From the NCBI RefSeq assembly GCF_040518285.1, contig NZ_CP155449.1, forward strand, positions 496,001 through 560,000: a stretch of DNA of 64,000 bases, in the 5' to 3' direction. This stretch comes from Knoellia sp. S7-12. GTDB lineage: Bacteria; Actinomycetota; Actinomycetes; Actinomycetales; Dermatophilaceae. Below are positions 1 through 8,986 of this stretch, in pieces. Positions within the stretch are counted from its first letter, which is position 1; each line of letters starts with the position of its first letter. The position numbers and the translations under genes are program-made. The notes beneath the pieces were generated by a model that had not been told where the DNA came from, made no database searches, and worked only from the letters and a program-made list of their open reading frames with translations.

Positions 1-189
1 GCCGGTGCCGTCCTGCTCGGCGGCGCCTCGGGCTTCGCGAGTGGGCGTGGCGCCAAGGAGCGGGCTCAGTCCTGGGTGGAGGTGGCTCTTCCCTTCGTGA
101 TCGTGGTCGCCTCGCTCGTGACACTCGTCTATGTGTTCCTGACAGGCGACGCCGGTGCGCGAGCGACCTGGGAGCAGCCGTCGGGCTGA
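1..189 (+). CDS. C-terminal end of a membrane protein (partial)
   Basis: The reading frame is open from the first base and stops at 187-189, giving 62 residues with no start in the window. It contains a Gly/Ala-rich stretch, a charged turn (GRGAKER) and then one clear hydrophobic segment (PFVIVVASLVTLVYVF) before a short polar tail. This looks like the last transmembrane helix of an integral membrane protein. The family cannot be recognised from this piece. Confidence 0.55.
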   Translation, partial: AGAVLLGGASGFASGRGAKERAQSWVEVALPFVIVVASLVTLVYVFLTGDAGARATWEQPSG

Positions 190-292
190 GGAACCTGCGA
201 TCTGGTCACGCCTAAGGGTGTCGCTCGGGGGAGTCGCACCCCTACGTTGGGGGGCGTGCGCACTGAGGCGCACCCCCACGGAGGAGGAACAC

Positions 293-2026
293 ATGCGACG
301 AACTCGCATGCTGGCACTGACCGGGACCGCGGCACTGATCGCCGCCATCGCCGGCTCTGCCAACGCCACGGCTGTCCCCAGCGCCCCGGCTGCTGCGGTC
401 ACGGGCAGCGGAAGCTATGTCGTCCTGGCGGACGCCGGAGCGGACGCGTCGGCCATCGCCGCCAAGCTGCGCGCGGCCGGAGGCACGGTGACGTCCGTCA
501 ACACGGACATCGGCCTCATCACGGTCAAAGGGTCGTCGGCCCTTCTCACCAAGGCCCGCGCCATCAAGGGTGTCGAGGGTGCAGCCGGCGACCGCTCCAT
601 CGGTCGTAGTCCCAAGACCGACAAGAAGGACGCCGTGCTCAAGGAGCACGCGGCGGCCGCTGCTGCGGGCAAGGGCAAGGGCAAGAGCTCGTCCTCGGCC
701 GGCACCAAGGGCTCCAAGCACACTGCCGACCCCTTGGACGACAAGCTCTGGGGCATGGACATGATCGATGCCCCCGAGGCCCACGAGATTGAGATGGGTG
801 ACAAACGCGTTCGGGTCGGGATCCTCGACACCGGAGTCCAGGGCGACCACCCCGACATCGCACCGAACTTCGACAAGAAGCTCTCGCGCAACTTCACCAC
901 CGACATGACCGACGTCGACGGCCCGTGTGAAGTTGCGTCCTGCGTCGACGGCCCCGGAGTCGACGACAACGGCCACGGCACGCACGTCGCTGGCACGATC
1001 GCAGCCGCGATGAACGGCATCGGTGTCAGCGGTGTCGCCCCTGAGGTCGGCATCGTCAACATCCGCGGCGGGCAGGACAGCGGCTACTTCTTCCTCGGAC
1101 CGGTCACCAGCGCGTTGACCTACGCCGGTGACACCGGCATCGACGTCGTCAACATGTCGTTCTATGTCGACCCGTGGCTCTACAACTGTGAAGGTGGCGC
1201 TCCGGAGGACAGCCCGGAGGAGGCCGCAGAACAGGACGTCATCATCGCGGCGATGAACCGAGCCCTTGAGTACGCCCACTCCAAGGACGTCACTCTGGTC
1301 GGTGCTCTCGGCAACAACCACGAGGACCTGAGCAACCCGCGGACCGACTTCTCCAGCCCGGACTACCCCGGTGGCACCGAGCACCCGCGCACCATCGACA
1401 ACGCGACCTGCTGGGACCTCCCCACCGAAGGCCCGCACGTCATCGGTGTCTCGGCCCTCGGCCCGTCGGGTGAGAAGGCGGACTACTCGAACTACGCCAC
1501 GGACCTCACCTCGGGTGAGATCGAGGTGTCGGCTCCTGGCGGATGGTTCCGCGACGGCATCGGCACCGCCACCTACCGCACCAACGAGAACCTCATCCTC
1601 TCGGCGGCACCGCTTCACGTCCTCCAGGCCGAGGGTCAGGTCGACGAGGCGGGCAACATCACGCCCGACGGTCAGGCGCTCGGCACGATCAAGGACTGCG
1701 GATTCGTTCGCGGCAAGCAGGTCTGCGGGTACTACCAGTACCTCCAGGGCACCTCGATGGCTGCTCCGCACGCGTCTGGTGTCGCAGCCCTCGCGGTGAG
1801 TGCGCACGGCAAGGTCCGTGGCAAGGCCGGCTTCACCCTCACGGCAGACAAGGTGCGTGACCTGCTCATGGGCACGGCCACCGACCACGCCTGCCCGGCA
1901 GGTGGCGTCCGGTCCTATGAGCCCGAGGGCCGCAGCCCCGAGTTCACGGCGACGTGCAACGGCACCGTGGACTTCAACTCCTTCTACGGCGACGGCATCG
2001 TCAACGCCCTGGGAGTGGTCCAGTAA
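293..2026 (+). CDS. Secreted subtilisin-like serine protease (S8 family)
   Basis: Extracellular serine endopeptidase of 577 residues. The ATG at 293 is preceded by GGAGGA at 281-286 and opens a Sec signal peptide (Arg-rich start, hydrophobic core, NATA cleavage area near residue 27). An upstream in-frame ATG at 155 would bury this signal, so I rejected it. Residues about 40-110 look like an I9-type inhibitory propeptide, followed by a Lys/Ala/Ser linker. The catalytic triad is visible: Asp179 (ILDTGV), His228 (GHGTHVAG) and Ser488 (GTSMAAPH), with the oxyanion Asn near 341 (GALGNN). Several Cys pairs suggest disulfides. It stands alone and is followed by a strong hairpin. The natural substrate is unknown. 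Confidence 0.93.
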   Translation: MRRTRMLALTGTAALIAAIAGSANATAVPSAPAAAVTGSGSYVVLADAGADASAIAAKLRAAGGTVTSVNTDIGLITVKGSSALLTKARAIKGVEGAAGDRSIGRSPKTDKKDAVLKEHAAAAAAGKGKGKSSSSAGTKGSKHTADPLDDKLWGMDMIDAPEAHEIEMGDKRVRVGILDTGVQGDHPDIAPNFDKKLSRNFTTDMTDVDGPCEVASCVDGPGVDDNGHGTHVAGTIAAAMNGIGVSGVAPEVGIVNIRGGQDSGYFFLGPVTSALTYAGDTGIDVVNMSFYVDPWLYNCEGGAPEDSPEEAAEQDVIIAAMNRALEYAHSKDVTLVGALGNNHEDLSNPRTDFSSPDYPGGTEHPRTIDNATCWDLPTEGPHVIGVSALGPSGEKADYSNYATDLTSGEIEVSAPGGWFRDGIGTATYRTNENLILSAAPLHVLQAEGQVDEAGNITPDGQALGTIKDCGFVRGKQVCGYYQYLQGTSMAAPHASGVAALAVSAHGKVRGKAGFTLTADKVRDLLMGTATDHACPAGGVRSYEPEGRSPEFTATCNGTVDFNSFYGDGIVNALGVVQ

Positions 2027-2051
2027 GCCGTTCTGGTCTCTTCCAGACCAC

Positions 2052-2093
2052 CAGGTATGCCGTCCGCTCGACGTTGAGCGGGCGGCATACCTG
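2052..2093 (+). terminator. Hairpin terminator after the subtilase
   Basis: Two 18-base arms (2052-2069 and 2076-2093) pair fully except for one G-T wobble, around the loop GACGTT. It starts 25 bases after the stop codon. There is no long T run, as is common in GC-rich actinomycetes. Each arm contains the heptamer GTATGCC or its complement. Confidence 0.75.
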
Positions 2094-2136
2094 CGTTTGG
2101 GGTTCAAGGGACGACGGCCGCAGGTAGGTTGCGCCG

Positions 2137-3852
2137 GTGACTACCGGATTCACCGACGAGCGCGTGCGCGACTGGGTCGCGGCCACGCCGCAACATTGGC
2201 TGCGCTGGGTACTGGTCGGCCTGTGGGTGGCGGCGTTCGTCGTGTCTGTGGCCGGCGACACGGAGCCCTGCTCGACGGCCGACCTCACGGTGTGCGGTCC
2301 TGACCTGACCTTCTCGGTGGCGATCGTGCTGTGCTTCGCGTCGGTGGTCCTGTTGTGGTGGCGCCCCTTCGTCGCAGTGGCCTGCGCGGTGCTCTTCGCG
2401 ATCGCGGACCTGGTGTGGGACACCGTCCGTCCGGCGAACGTCGCCTGGAGCGTCGTTGCCCTGGTCTTCGTGGCGTATGCCCTGCACCTCCGGTCGCGCT
2501 TCGCTCGCCAGCGCGAGATCGCCCGTGATGTGAGTGTGTCCCTGCCACAGTGGTCGTCGGGTCCGCAGCGCCCGCTGCACCTCGATGGGTCTCACCGCCT
2601 CATGGCCGCAGGCGCGGTGGCGCTGGTGCTCGTGGCGAGTGGAGCGGTCTATGGCTATCAGCGGGCGGTCGGGATTGATGACGCGCACGCGTCCCGGGCC
2701 CAGGTCGTTGAGGCCATCGTCCTGTCCGACGAGGACGAGGACGGCAACCAGAAGGTTCGGGTCGAGGGTCGCCCTGAAGGTTTCCCGGCCGAGGTGGACG
2801 TGCTGTTCCTCGAGGTGCCGGACATCGGTGACTCCGTCCCCCTGCACGTCGACCCGAGCGATCCGTCGTGGACGCATCCGGTTGCGGAGCCACCCGACCA
2901 GACCTGGTGGGTCACGGTCGCCGTGGGTGCACTGCTCCTTGCCGGGCTGCTTGCCGAGCGGCTGCTCGCGGTGCGGGTGCGCCGAGGGGCACTGGAGAGT
3001 CAGCACCATGCAGTCGGGGCGCCGGTGCGGGTCTTCACGGACGGTCTGGACTTCGTTGGGCTCGTGGCGACCGACTCGGCGCGCGGGCTCGGCGAATTCC
3101 CCGTCGACGAAGAGGTACTGCGCCTGGCCACGCCGGAGGCCCGACGGGTGGCTGCGCCCACCGAGGCGTTCCTCGTCGGCGATGTCCGCCACGGTGGGTG
3201 GGTCGCCTTGGCGACCTCGACGGGTCTGCGGCTTCCGCTCGGCTCACTCGCGGCACTGCCCGAGGACGCCGAGGTCGACATGGACACCTTCGGCCGCGAC
3301 CCCGAGGATCCGAACGACTGGTCCGAGCCCGTCCCCATGGGGACGATTCCGGTGCCACTACCGATTGTCGTTGAGGCTCCGAGGTGGCTCAAGGCAGCGG
3401 GTCTGGCCGCGGCGATCGCTGCCGTCTCGGTGGGGACGTGGCTCCTCTGGGACGACGAGGTCGGGTTGTCCGGGGCGGGTGTGGTGTTCGGGGCGGGGTC
3501 GGCGTTGCATTGGGGCCTGGGCCAGCTCACGCACCGGGTCCGGGTGACCGGCAGCGGCTTTGCCATGAGGTCGGTCTTCAGCGCGATGGAGAGCCCGATG
3601 AGTGCGGTGAAGGAGGTGCGGGTCGACGAGGACGTGGCCCTCGTGATCTTTGAGGACGAGAGCGTCCTCGAGGTGATCCCTCCTGACGGGGACGGTCGCG
3701 GACTGGCTGCGGCGATCGAGCGCGCAGTTGAGTCGGCCCCGCGCCTGCCGGAAGGGTCGGCACCGCACAGTCATCTGTCGTGGGCGACGTTCGTGTTCGG
3801 GGCAGGTGTGCTGGTGCTGGCCGGCACTTGGCTGACGCACTGGCTCGCCTGA
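2137..3852 (+). CDS. Polytopic membrane protein of unknown function
   Basis: 571 residues, function not recognised. Four hydrophobic helices lie near the N-terminus (about 22-40, 58-74, 77-93, 99-116). Two more are at about 154-173 and 256-278, and three near the C-terminus (about 419-439, 447-465, 550-571). Between them are two soluble, acidic segments. The one at residues 185-250 resembles the small beta-barrel region seen between helices in DUF3592-type membrane proteins, but this is only a resemblance. The GTG start at 2137 sits six bases after TAGGTT (2125-2130), so the mRNA may be leaderless. Confidence 0.7.
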   Translation: MTTGFTDERVRDWVAATPQHWLRWVLVGLWVAAFVVSVAGDTEPCSTADLTVCGPDLTFSVAIVLCFASVVLLWWRPFVAVACAVLFAIADLVWDTVRPANVAWSVVALVFVAYALHLRSRFARQREIARDVSVSLPQWSSGPQRPLHLDGSHRLMAAGAVALVLVASGAVYGYQRAVGIDDAHASRAQVVEAIVLSDEDEDGNQKVRVEGRPEGFPAEVDVLFLEVPDIGDSVPLHVDPSDPSWTHPVAEPPDQTWWVTVAVGALLLAGLLAERLLAVRVRRGALESQHHAVGAPVRVFTDGLDFVGLVATDSARGLGEFPVDEEVLRLATPEARRVAAPTEAFLVGDVRHGGWVALATSTGLRLPLGSLAALPEDAEVDMDTFGRDPEDPNDWSEPVPMGTIPVPLPIVVEAPRWLKAAGLAAAIAAVSVGTWLLWDDEVGLSGAGVVFGAGSALHWGLGQLTHRVRVTGSGFAMRSVFSAMESPMSAVKEVRVDEDVALVIFEDESVLEVIPPDGDGRGLAAAIERAVESAPRLPEGSAPHSHLSWATFVFGAGVLVLAGTWLTHWLA

Positions 3853-3987
3853 GGCACGTGATCGGGTGACGGCGGGCGTTGTTAGCGTGGTTTCAATCGG
3901 GGTTGCTCCTCGGGTCGGCTTGAGGTGTCTTCGCGCGAATTCGGCTGCGGGAGTGGCGAATTCAGCCCAGAGCGTAGGTCAAAACTC

Positions 3988-4017
3988 TTGACTTCCGAAC
4001 ACCAGTTCGATGACAAT
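3988..4017 (+). promoter_or_regulatory. Promoter of the HNH gene, probably leaderless
   Basis: TTGACT (3988-3993) and GACAAT (4012-4017) are separated by 18 bases. This is the most AT-rich patch in the intergenic region. Transcription would begin about seven bases after the -10 box, at the ATG at 4024, leaving no 5' leader. Confidence 0.55.
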
Positions 4018-4023
4018 GGAGAC

Positions 4024-5733
4024 ATGAACCACACGCCTGCGACTGACGTAGCGCGACTGCGCGCGGCGTTGGAGGGTGCCCGTGACGCGCTGGCCTGTGA
4101 TGCTGCCGGGGTGGGTCCGTTGGGGGACGTGCTGACCCGGTTGAGCGGTCCGGAGCTAGCGGAGTTCATGCGACTCGCTGATGACGTGAAGGCGCGTGCG
4201 GGGGCGGCGCAGATCCGGGTGGCCGCAGAGGCCGCACACCGGGGCGAGTTCACGTCCGCGCGTCGTGGTGAGGGTTCGGTGTACTCGTGGGTGCGTGAAC
4301 ACGCACCGTCGTTGCGGCAGGACGGTGACTCCCAGGTCGCGCAACTCGCGCAGGACGTGGCGTGTTCAGTGCCGGGCGGGTTGTGGTCCACAGCTGGTCC
4401 TGGGGCCGGGGCGTACGCCGACCCGGAGCGCCCCGAAGGTGTGGTGTGGGCGCGTGTGCTCACCGGGGAGATCGGTCCCGGCCTCGCGTTGACCGCGCTC
4501 AAGGAGATGGCCAAGCTCGAGGACCTGTTGCGCCCGGAAGTCGTGCCCACGGTCGCGGGGGCGATCCTGGACCACGGCGTGCTGTGGGGTCGCGCCGAAG
4601 CCAGGCGCCTTCGCCCGCACCTGATCGCGATGTTCGGCGCAGAGGGCGAGTTCGATGACACGCAGAAGAAGTTGCGCAAGGTGGCCTACCTGACCTCGCC
4701 GCGAGTCAACGACGCCGACATCACCGAGTACCGGCTCGGGTTGACCCCCGAACAGGCCGCCACCCTGGAAGCGGCCATCGGTGACTTGTCCAACCCGGCG
4801 CCCAACGACGTCACCGGTGAACGCGACACCCGCCCCAGCGAACAACGCCGCGCCGAAGCCCTCGCGGCCGTGTGTCGCAGGGTTGCCGGTGAGGGAGCCG
4901 CCGCGAAAGCCACCCCCGGTGGCGCGTCCACCACGGTGCATGTGGGGATCAACCTCGACGACTTGCTGTCCCTGTTCCCCGACACCGACCCGTGTGACAC
5001 CAACACCGAGCACCCTGCCGATGCCTCGGCCGGGGCTGGCGCGGGTGTGAAGGCGGGGTGTGGGCGGGTGATGGTGTCGCGGGCGCAGGCCACGATACTG
5101 TCACCGGCGATCGTGCGACAGATGGCGTGTGACGCCGACATCCTCCCGGTCGTGTTCGGTGCCGACGGGGAGATCCTCGATGTCGGCCGTGCGGTCCGAC
5201 TGTTCACCAAGGGTCAACGCCGCGCCCTGTGGCACCGCGACAAGACCTGCACCTATCCGGGTTGTGACACCCCGGCCGGGTGGGCCAAAGCGCACCACCT
5301 CATTCACTGGGTCGACGGTGGCCCCACGGATCTGGGCTACGCGGCGTTGTTGTGTCAACGCCACCACACCCACGTCCACGACAAGCGACTCATCGCCACC
5401 GTGCACCCACCCGACGAGCACGGCGCGTCGGTCACCTGGGACCTGAGTCCGGGGTCCTACGACCGTGACCTTCCCGCACGCCTGAACCAGATCCGGCGCG
5501 AACGCGCGACGCAACGCGCCACCGCGCAACAACGAGCACCGCAACGAGCCCGCCTCGACACCGGACCACCCGACCCCTGGGTCGACCAGCCACCCGAACA
5601 CGTCATCCAAACCTGGGTCGACGAATGGATGGCCGACGAGCAGGACCGCGAACGCTGGGAAACCCGGCGCAACGCCGAGTTCGACGACGCCCTCGCCACC
5701 ATGCTCGATGAAGAACGCACCAACAGCGCCTGA
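4024..5733 (+). CDS. HNH endonuclease, DUF222 / 13E12-repeat family
   Basis: 569 residues. The N-terminal two thirds match the DUF222 helical domain common in multi-copy actinobacterial 13E12 proteins. The C-terminal HNH nuclease is clear at about residues 405-455: Cys-Tyr-Pro-Gly-Cys, then AHHLIHW (His424/His425), then LCQRHHTHVH. This supports a zinc-bound beta-beta-alpha metal nuclease. The tail is rich in Arg/Gln. I chose ATG 4024 because of the promoter just upstream; a GTG at 3925 is in frame but has no support. No intein, intron or recombinase lies next to it, so its biological role is unknown. Confidence 0.85.
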   Translation: MNHTPATDVARLRAALEGARDALACDAAGVGPLGDVLTRLSGPELAEFMRLADDVKARAGAAQIRVAAEAAHRGEFTSARRGEGSVYSWVREHAPSLRQDGDSQVAQLAQDVACSVPGGLWSTAGPGAGAYADPERPEGVVWARVLTGEIGPGLALTALKEMAKLEDLLRPEVVPTVAGAILDHGVLWGRAEARRLRPHLIAMFGAEGEFDDTQKKLRKVAYLTSPRVNDADITEYRLGLTPEQAATLEAAIGDLSNPAPNDVTGERDTRPSEQRRAEALAAVCRRVAGEGAAAKATPGGASTTVHVGINLDDLLSLFPDTDPCDTNTEHPADASAGAGAGVKAGCGRVMVSRAQATILSPAIVRQMACDADILPVVFGADGEILDVGRAVRLFTKGQRRALWHRDKTCTYPGCDTPAGWAKAHHLIHWVDGGPTDLGYAALLCQRHHTHVHDKRLIATVHPPDEHGASVTWDLSPGSYDRDLPARLNQIRRERATQRATAQQRAPQRARLDTGPPDPWVDQPPEHVIQTWVDEWMADEQDRERWETRRNAEFDDALATMLDEERTNSA

Positions 5734-5772
5734 CCCAGGACCCTGTCACAGCTCGGCCCTACGCTCGGAGTC

Positions 5773-6147
5773 ATGGCGTCACGTGATCGACCGCTCGTTC
5801 CGGTCGAGTGGATCGAACGGGTCTCGCAGGTCCTCAGTGCGTTTCCTGAGGTGCACGAGCACGACGCCTGGGTGGGGATGGCCTGGAGGGTCCGCTCAGC
5901 GACGGTGGCCCACATCTTCGGCGGTGAGGACCAGCTGTTTCGCATCACCTTCCGTGCCGAGCCGGATGAGGTCGTCGCCTTCGAACATATGGGCGCCCCA
6001 TATTTCAGAACGAATTGGGGTGGCAACGTCGTGGGGCTACTCGTCAATGACGATACCGACTGGGAGGAGCTCGCCGAGATGCTCACCGACTCCTACTGCA
6101 TCCAGGCGCCACCCAAGCTCGCCGAGCAGGTCCCGCGCCCCGGCTGA
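5773..6147 (+). CDS. MmcQ/YjbR family protein
   Basis: Small cytosolic protein of 124 residues. It has the family pattern: an N-terminal helix, a FPEVHEHDAW turn, a strand pair (VAHIFGGEDQLFRITF), and a C-terminal DTDWEELAEMLTDSY helix ending in PPKL. The family adopts a double-wing DNA-binding-like fold, but its biochemical role is unsettled. ATG 5773 follows TACGCT (5760-5765) by seven bases, again suggesting a leaderless transcript. The gene is convergent with crcB and is apparently a single unit. Confidence 0.7.
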   Translation: MASRDRPLVPVEWIERVSQVLSAFPEVHEHDAWVGMAWRVRSATVAHIFGGEDQLFRITFRAEPDEVVAFEHMGAPYFRTNWGGNVVGLLVNDDTDWEELAEMLTDSYCIQAPPKLAEQVPRPG

Positions 6148-6156
6148 GTGCGGGTG

Positions 6157-6507
6157 TCAGCTGGTCAAGGTCCAGCCGAGCCAAGCCGCGCCGAGGCCGA
6201 GGACGAGGTGCAGCACGAGCGTCGCGATCGCATGCTGTGTCCGTCGCTCGATGATCGAGTCCCACACCTCGAGCGCCAGGGTCGACATCGTCGTGAGTGC
6301 ACCACAGAACCCGATCCCCACGAGTGCCAGGGCCTCACCCTCGACGCCGCCACCCACGAGCAGTCCGAGGACGAGGGAACCCACGACGTTGACCGCAAGG
6401 GTCCCGGCGTGGGTCGTGGCGCCGCGGTCACGGAGGAGTTGTGTCACGGCATACCGGAGCGGTGCGCCGACCGCCGCGCCGACGGCGACGAGCAGCCACG
6501 CAGTCAT
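6157..6507 (-). CDS. crcB: Fluoride channel subunit CrcB (second copy)
   Basis: 116 residues, four hydrophobic helices. It carries the family signature GFCGALTTMSTL near residues 66-77 and an N-terminal GAAVGAPLRY motif. CrcB/Fluc proteins form dimeric fluoride export channels; in many Gram-positive bacteria two different subunits make a heterodimer. The start codon overlaps the stop of the upstream crcB (ATGA), so the two are translated as a pair. I see no fluoride riboswitch-like sequence ahead of the pair. Confidence 0.92.
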   Translation of the reverse strand: MTAWLLVAVGAAVGAPLRYAVTQLLRDRGATTHAGTLAVNVVGSLVLGLLVGGGVEGEALALVGIGFCGALTTMSTLALEVWDSIIERRTQHAIATLVLHLVLGLGAAWLGWTLTS

Positions 6508-6896
6508 GGCTGCCGCCAAAGTGTCTGTGCCACAACGGTTCCGGCGCCCACGGCACCGACGCACACCACCAGCGTGACGACGACGTATGCCGCGGCGAGA
6601 CCGCCGGTCCCGGCCTCGGCCAACGCGATGGTGTCGACGGCGAAGGCTGAATAGGTGCTGAACCCGCCGAGGAAGCCCGACATCAGCAGCGGTCGCACCC
6701 AGTCGGCTGCGTGTCGCCAGTAGGCCCACCCGGCCAGCACGCCGATGGCCAACGACGCGATGACGTTGACGCAGAAGGTCGCCCACGGCCAATCGGCGCC
6801 CAAGTGCGGAACGGCAGTGCCCACGGCATACCTGCTGATTGCGCCGAGGGCACCACCCACGGCGACCAGAGCGAGGTCACGCGACCGAAGCGCCAT
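6504..6896 (-). CDS. crcB: Fluoride channel subunit CrcB (first copy)
   Basis: 130 residues, four hydrophobic helices, with GGALGAISRY near the N-terminus and GFLGGFSTYSAF in the third helix. It likely pairs with the downstream CrcB as a heterodimeric fluoride exporter. It begins three bases after the alaA stop codon, so all three genes are probably co-transcribed on the minus strand. A functional link between alanine aminotransferase and fluoride export is not evident. Confidence 0.92.
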   Translation of the reverse strand: MALRSRDLALVAVGGALGAISRYAVGTAVPHLGADWPWATFCVNVIASLAIGVLAGWAYWRHAADWVRPLLMSGFLGGFSTYSAFAVDTIALAEAGTGGLAAAYVVVTLVVCVGAVGAGTVVAQTLWRQP

Positions 6897-6899
6897 GGA

Positions 6900-8129
6900 T
6901 CAGCGGCGGATGGTCTCGAGGTACTCCGCGATCCGGCCGATCGCCTCGGTGAGGACCTCGGTGTCCGGCAGAGTGACCAGCCGGAAGTGGTCGGGCTCGA
7001 ACCAGTTGAAGCCGGTTCCGTGCGTCACGAGGATCTTCTTGGCGCGCAGCAGATCGATGACGAACTGCTGGTCGTCCTCGATGGGATACATCTCGGGGTC
7101 GAGCTTGGGGAAGCAATAGAGCGCACCCTGCGGCTCCACGCACGAGACGCCCGGGATCTCGTTGAGCAGCCGGTTGGCGAGCTTGATCTGCTCGAAGAAG
7201 CGACCGCCCGGGACGATGAGCTCGGTGATCGACTGGTAGCCGCCGAGTGCCGTCTGGATCGCGTGCTGCGCAGGCACATTCGCACACATGCGCATGTTGG
7301 CGAGGAGCGTCAGACCCTCGAGGAAGTCCTCGGCGAGGTGCTTCGGCCCCGACACCATGACCCAGCCGGCGCGATAGCCGCACACGCGGTAGGCCTTCGA
7401 CAACCCACTGAAGGTGAGGCACAGGACGTCGTCCTCGGCATACGTCGCGACGTGGTGGTGGACCGGCGTGACGGCCCCATCGGCATAGAGGATCTTCTCG
7501 TAGATCTCGTCGGCCATGACCACGAGGTGGTGGCGGCGGGCGATGTCGACGAGACCCTTGACGATCTCTTCTGAGTAGACGGCACCGGTCGGGTTGTTGG
7601 GGTTGATGATGACGAGCGCGTGGGTGTTGGGGGTGATCTTGGATTCGATGTCGTCGAGGTCGGGGTTCCACCCGTTGTCCTCGTCGCAGCGGTAGTGCAC
7701 GGGCGTCCCACCCGACAGCGCCACCGCACCGGTCCACAGCGGGTAGTCCGGCGCGGGGATGAGGATCTCGTTGCCGTCGTCGACGAACGCCTGCAGCACC
7801 ATCGAGATCAGCTCGGAGACACCGTTGCCGATGTAGACGTCGTCGACGACCGTGTCGGTGAGGCCACGCGCCTGGTAGTACTGCGCGACGGCGGTGCGCG
7901 CGGAGTAGATGCCGCGCGAGTCCGAGTAGCCCTGTGCGTCGGGCAGGTTGTGGATCATGTCGGCGACGATCGCCTCGGGCGCCTCGAACCCGAACGGCGC
8001 CGTGTTGCCGATGTTGAGCTTGAGGATCTTGTGTCCCTCGGCCTCGAGCCGCTGGGCCTCGACGAGGATCGGTCCCCTCACGTCGTAGCGGACGTGCTGC
8101 AGCTTCTTGCTCTGGACGATCGGGCGCAT
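6900..8129 (-). CDS. alaA: Alanine-forming aminotransferase AlaA
   Basis: PLP enzyme of fold type I, 409 residues, close in length and sequence to E. coli AlaA. It makes L-alanine from pyruvate using glutamate as amino donor. Visible family blocks are KLNIGNTAPFGF near the N-terminus, APDYPLWTGAV, INPNNPTGAVY, ADEIYEKILY, the PLP-binding lysine K245 in SGLSKAYRVCGYR, and CANVPAQHAIQTALGGYQS. The ATG at 8129 gives an N-terminus (MRPIVQSKKLQHVRYDVRGP) that matches the family start. It is the first gene of a minus-strand unit with two crcB genes. Confidence 0.93.
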   Translation of the reverse strand: MRPIVQSKKLQHVRYDVRGPILVEAQRLEAEGHKILKLNIGNTAPFGFEAPEAIVADMIHNLPDAQGYSDSRGIYSARTAVAQYYQARGLTDTVVDDVYIGNGVSELISMVLQAFVDDGNEILIPAPDYPLWTGAVALSGGTPVHYRCDEDNGWNPDLDDIESKITPNTHALVIINPNNPTGAVYSEEIVKGLVDIARRHHLVVMADEIYEKILYADGAVTPVHHHVATYAEDDVLCLTFSGLSKAYRVCGYRAGWVMVSGPKHLAEDFLEGLTLLANMRMCANVPAQHAIQTALGGYQSITELIVPGGRFFEQIKLANRLLNEIPGVSCVEPQGALYCFPKLDPEMYPIEDDQQFVIDLLRAKKILVTHGTGFNWFEPDHFRLVTLPDTEVLTEAIGRIAEYLETIRR

Positions 8130-8287
8130 GCACGCATGCTGTCAGACGGCGTATGTCGCGCGCTCACCTGTTTCGACGAGCGTCGCTTGTGGTGGGCTGG
8201 GCTGCGTGGGGATGGTCGCCTTACGAGGATGTGACGACGTTGGCTGTGGGCCGGGCCGCCCCAGCCGCCGGACGTAGGCTGAAGACC

Positions 8288-8986
8288 GTGGTGCGCATCC
8301 TGCTTGTCGAAGATGACGCGACAGTCCGAGATGCTGTCGCCGCGCATCTTCTGCGCGCGGGATACGACGTGCAGACCGCCGCGGATGGGGGTGCCGGTCT
8401 CAAGGCCTACACGCATGGGTCCGCAGACCTCGTTCTGCTCGATCTCATGCTGCCCGTCATGGGCGGTTTGGAGCTCTCTCGGCTCCTCCGCTCGCTCCGA
8501 CCCGACCTGCCGATCGTCATGCTCACCGCCCGTGGGCAGGAACACGAGCGGATCGCCGGTCTTCGACACGGTGCGGACGACTACGTGACGAAGCCGTTCA
8601 GCATGCGCGAGCTCGAACTCCGCATTCGCTCGGTCCTTCGGCGGGCGGCACGTCCCACCGGGCCTGTGGTCGAACGCCTCACCGACGGCGACCTGGAGCT
8701 CGACCTGGTCGCGCGGTCGGCAACGCGAGCGGATCGACCTCTGGCTCTCACGGCCCGTGAGTTCGACTTCATTGCCTTCCTCATGCGGCAGCCGGGGTCG
8801 GTGCATTCGCGTGAGGACATCATCAAAGAGGTTTGGGGGTGGGATGTCGGCGACACCTCGACGGTCACAGTGCACGTCCGCCGGGTCCGGGAAAAGGTCG
8901 AGCCCGACCCGGGTGCGCCGGTCCGCCTCGTCACCGTCTTCGGCCATGGCTACCGCTGGGACCCGACTCCGGCCGAGGGCTCTTGA
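8288..8986 (+). CDS. OmpR-family response regulator
   Basis: 232 residues. The receiver domain (about 1-115) has the acidic pocket E8-D9-D10, phospho-acceptor Asp52 (LLDLMLPV) and the conserved Lys102 (VTKPF). A winged-helix DNA-binding domain (about 130-230) ends in VFGHGYRW. GTG 8288 is favoured because the protein starts MVRILLVEDD, and TAGGCT (8275-8280) lies seven bases upstream, suggesting a leaderless mRNA. Its stop overlaps the kinase start by one base (TGATG). The position just before a thioredoxin-like lipoprotein and a CcdA-like gene suggests it may sense thiol or envelope stress; this is inference. Confidence 0.92.
   Translation: MVRILLVEDDATVRDAVAAHLLRAGYDVQTAADGGAGLKAYTHGSADLVLLDLMLPVMGGLELSRLLRSLRPDLPIVMLTARGQEHERIAGLRHGADDYVTKPFSMRELELRIRSVLRRAARPTGPVVERLTDGDLELDLVARSATRADRPLALTAREFDFIAFLMRQPGSVHSREDIIKEVWGWDVGDTSTVTVHVRRVREKVEPDPGAPVRLVTVFGHGYRWDPTPAEGS

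Noticed and set aside
242..2107. Long minus-strand open frame opposite the subtilase
   Set aside because: It is the mirror of a clearly functional GC-rich gene; its product is Arg/Val/Gly-rich with no domain or ribosome site.
4024..5733. HNH gene as part of an intron, intein or phage module
   Set aside because: No splice motifs, integrase or packaging genes nearby; DUF222 proteins are usually free-standing in actinomycetes.
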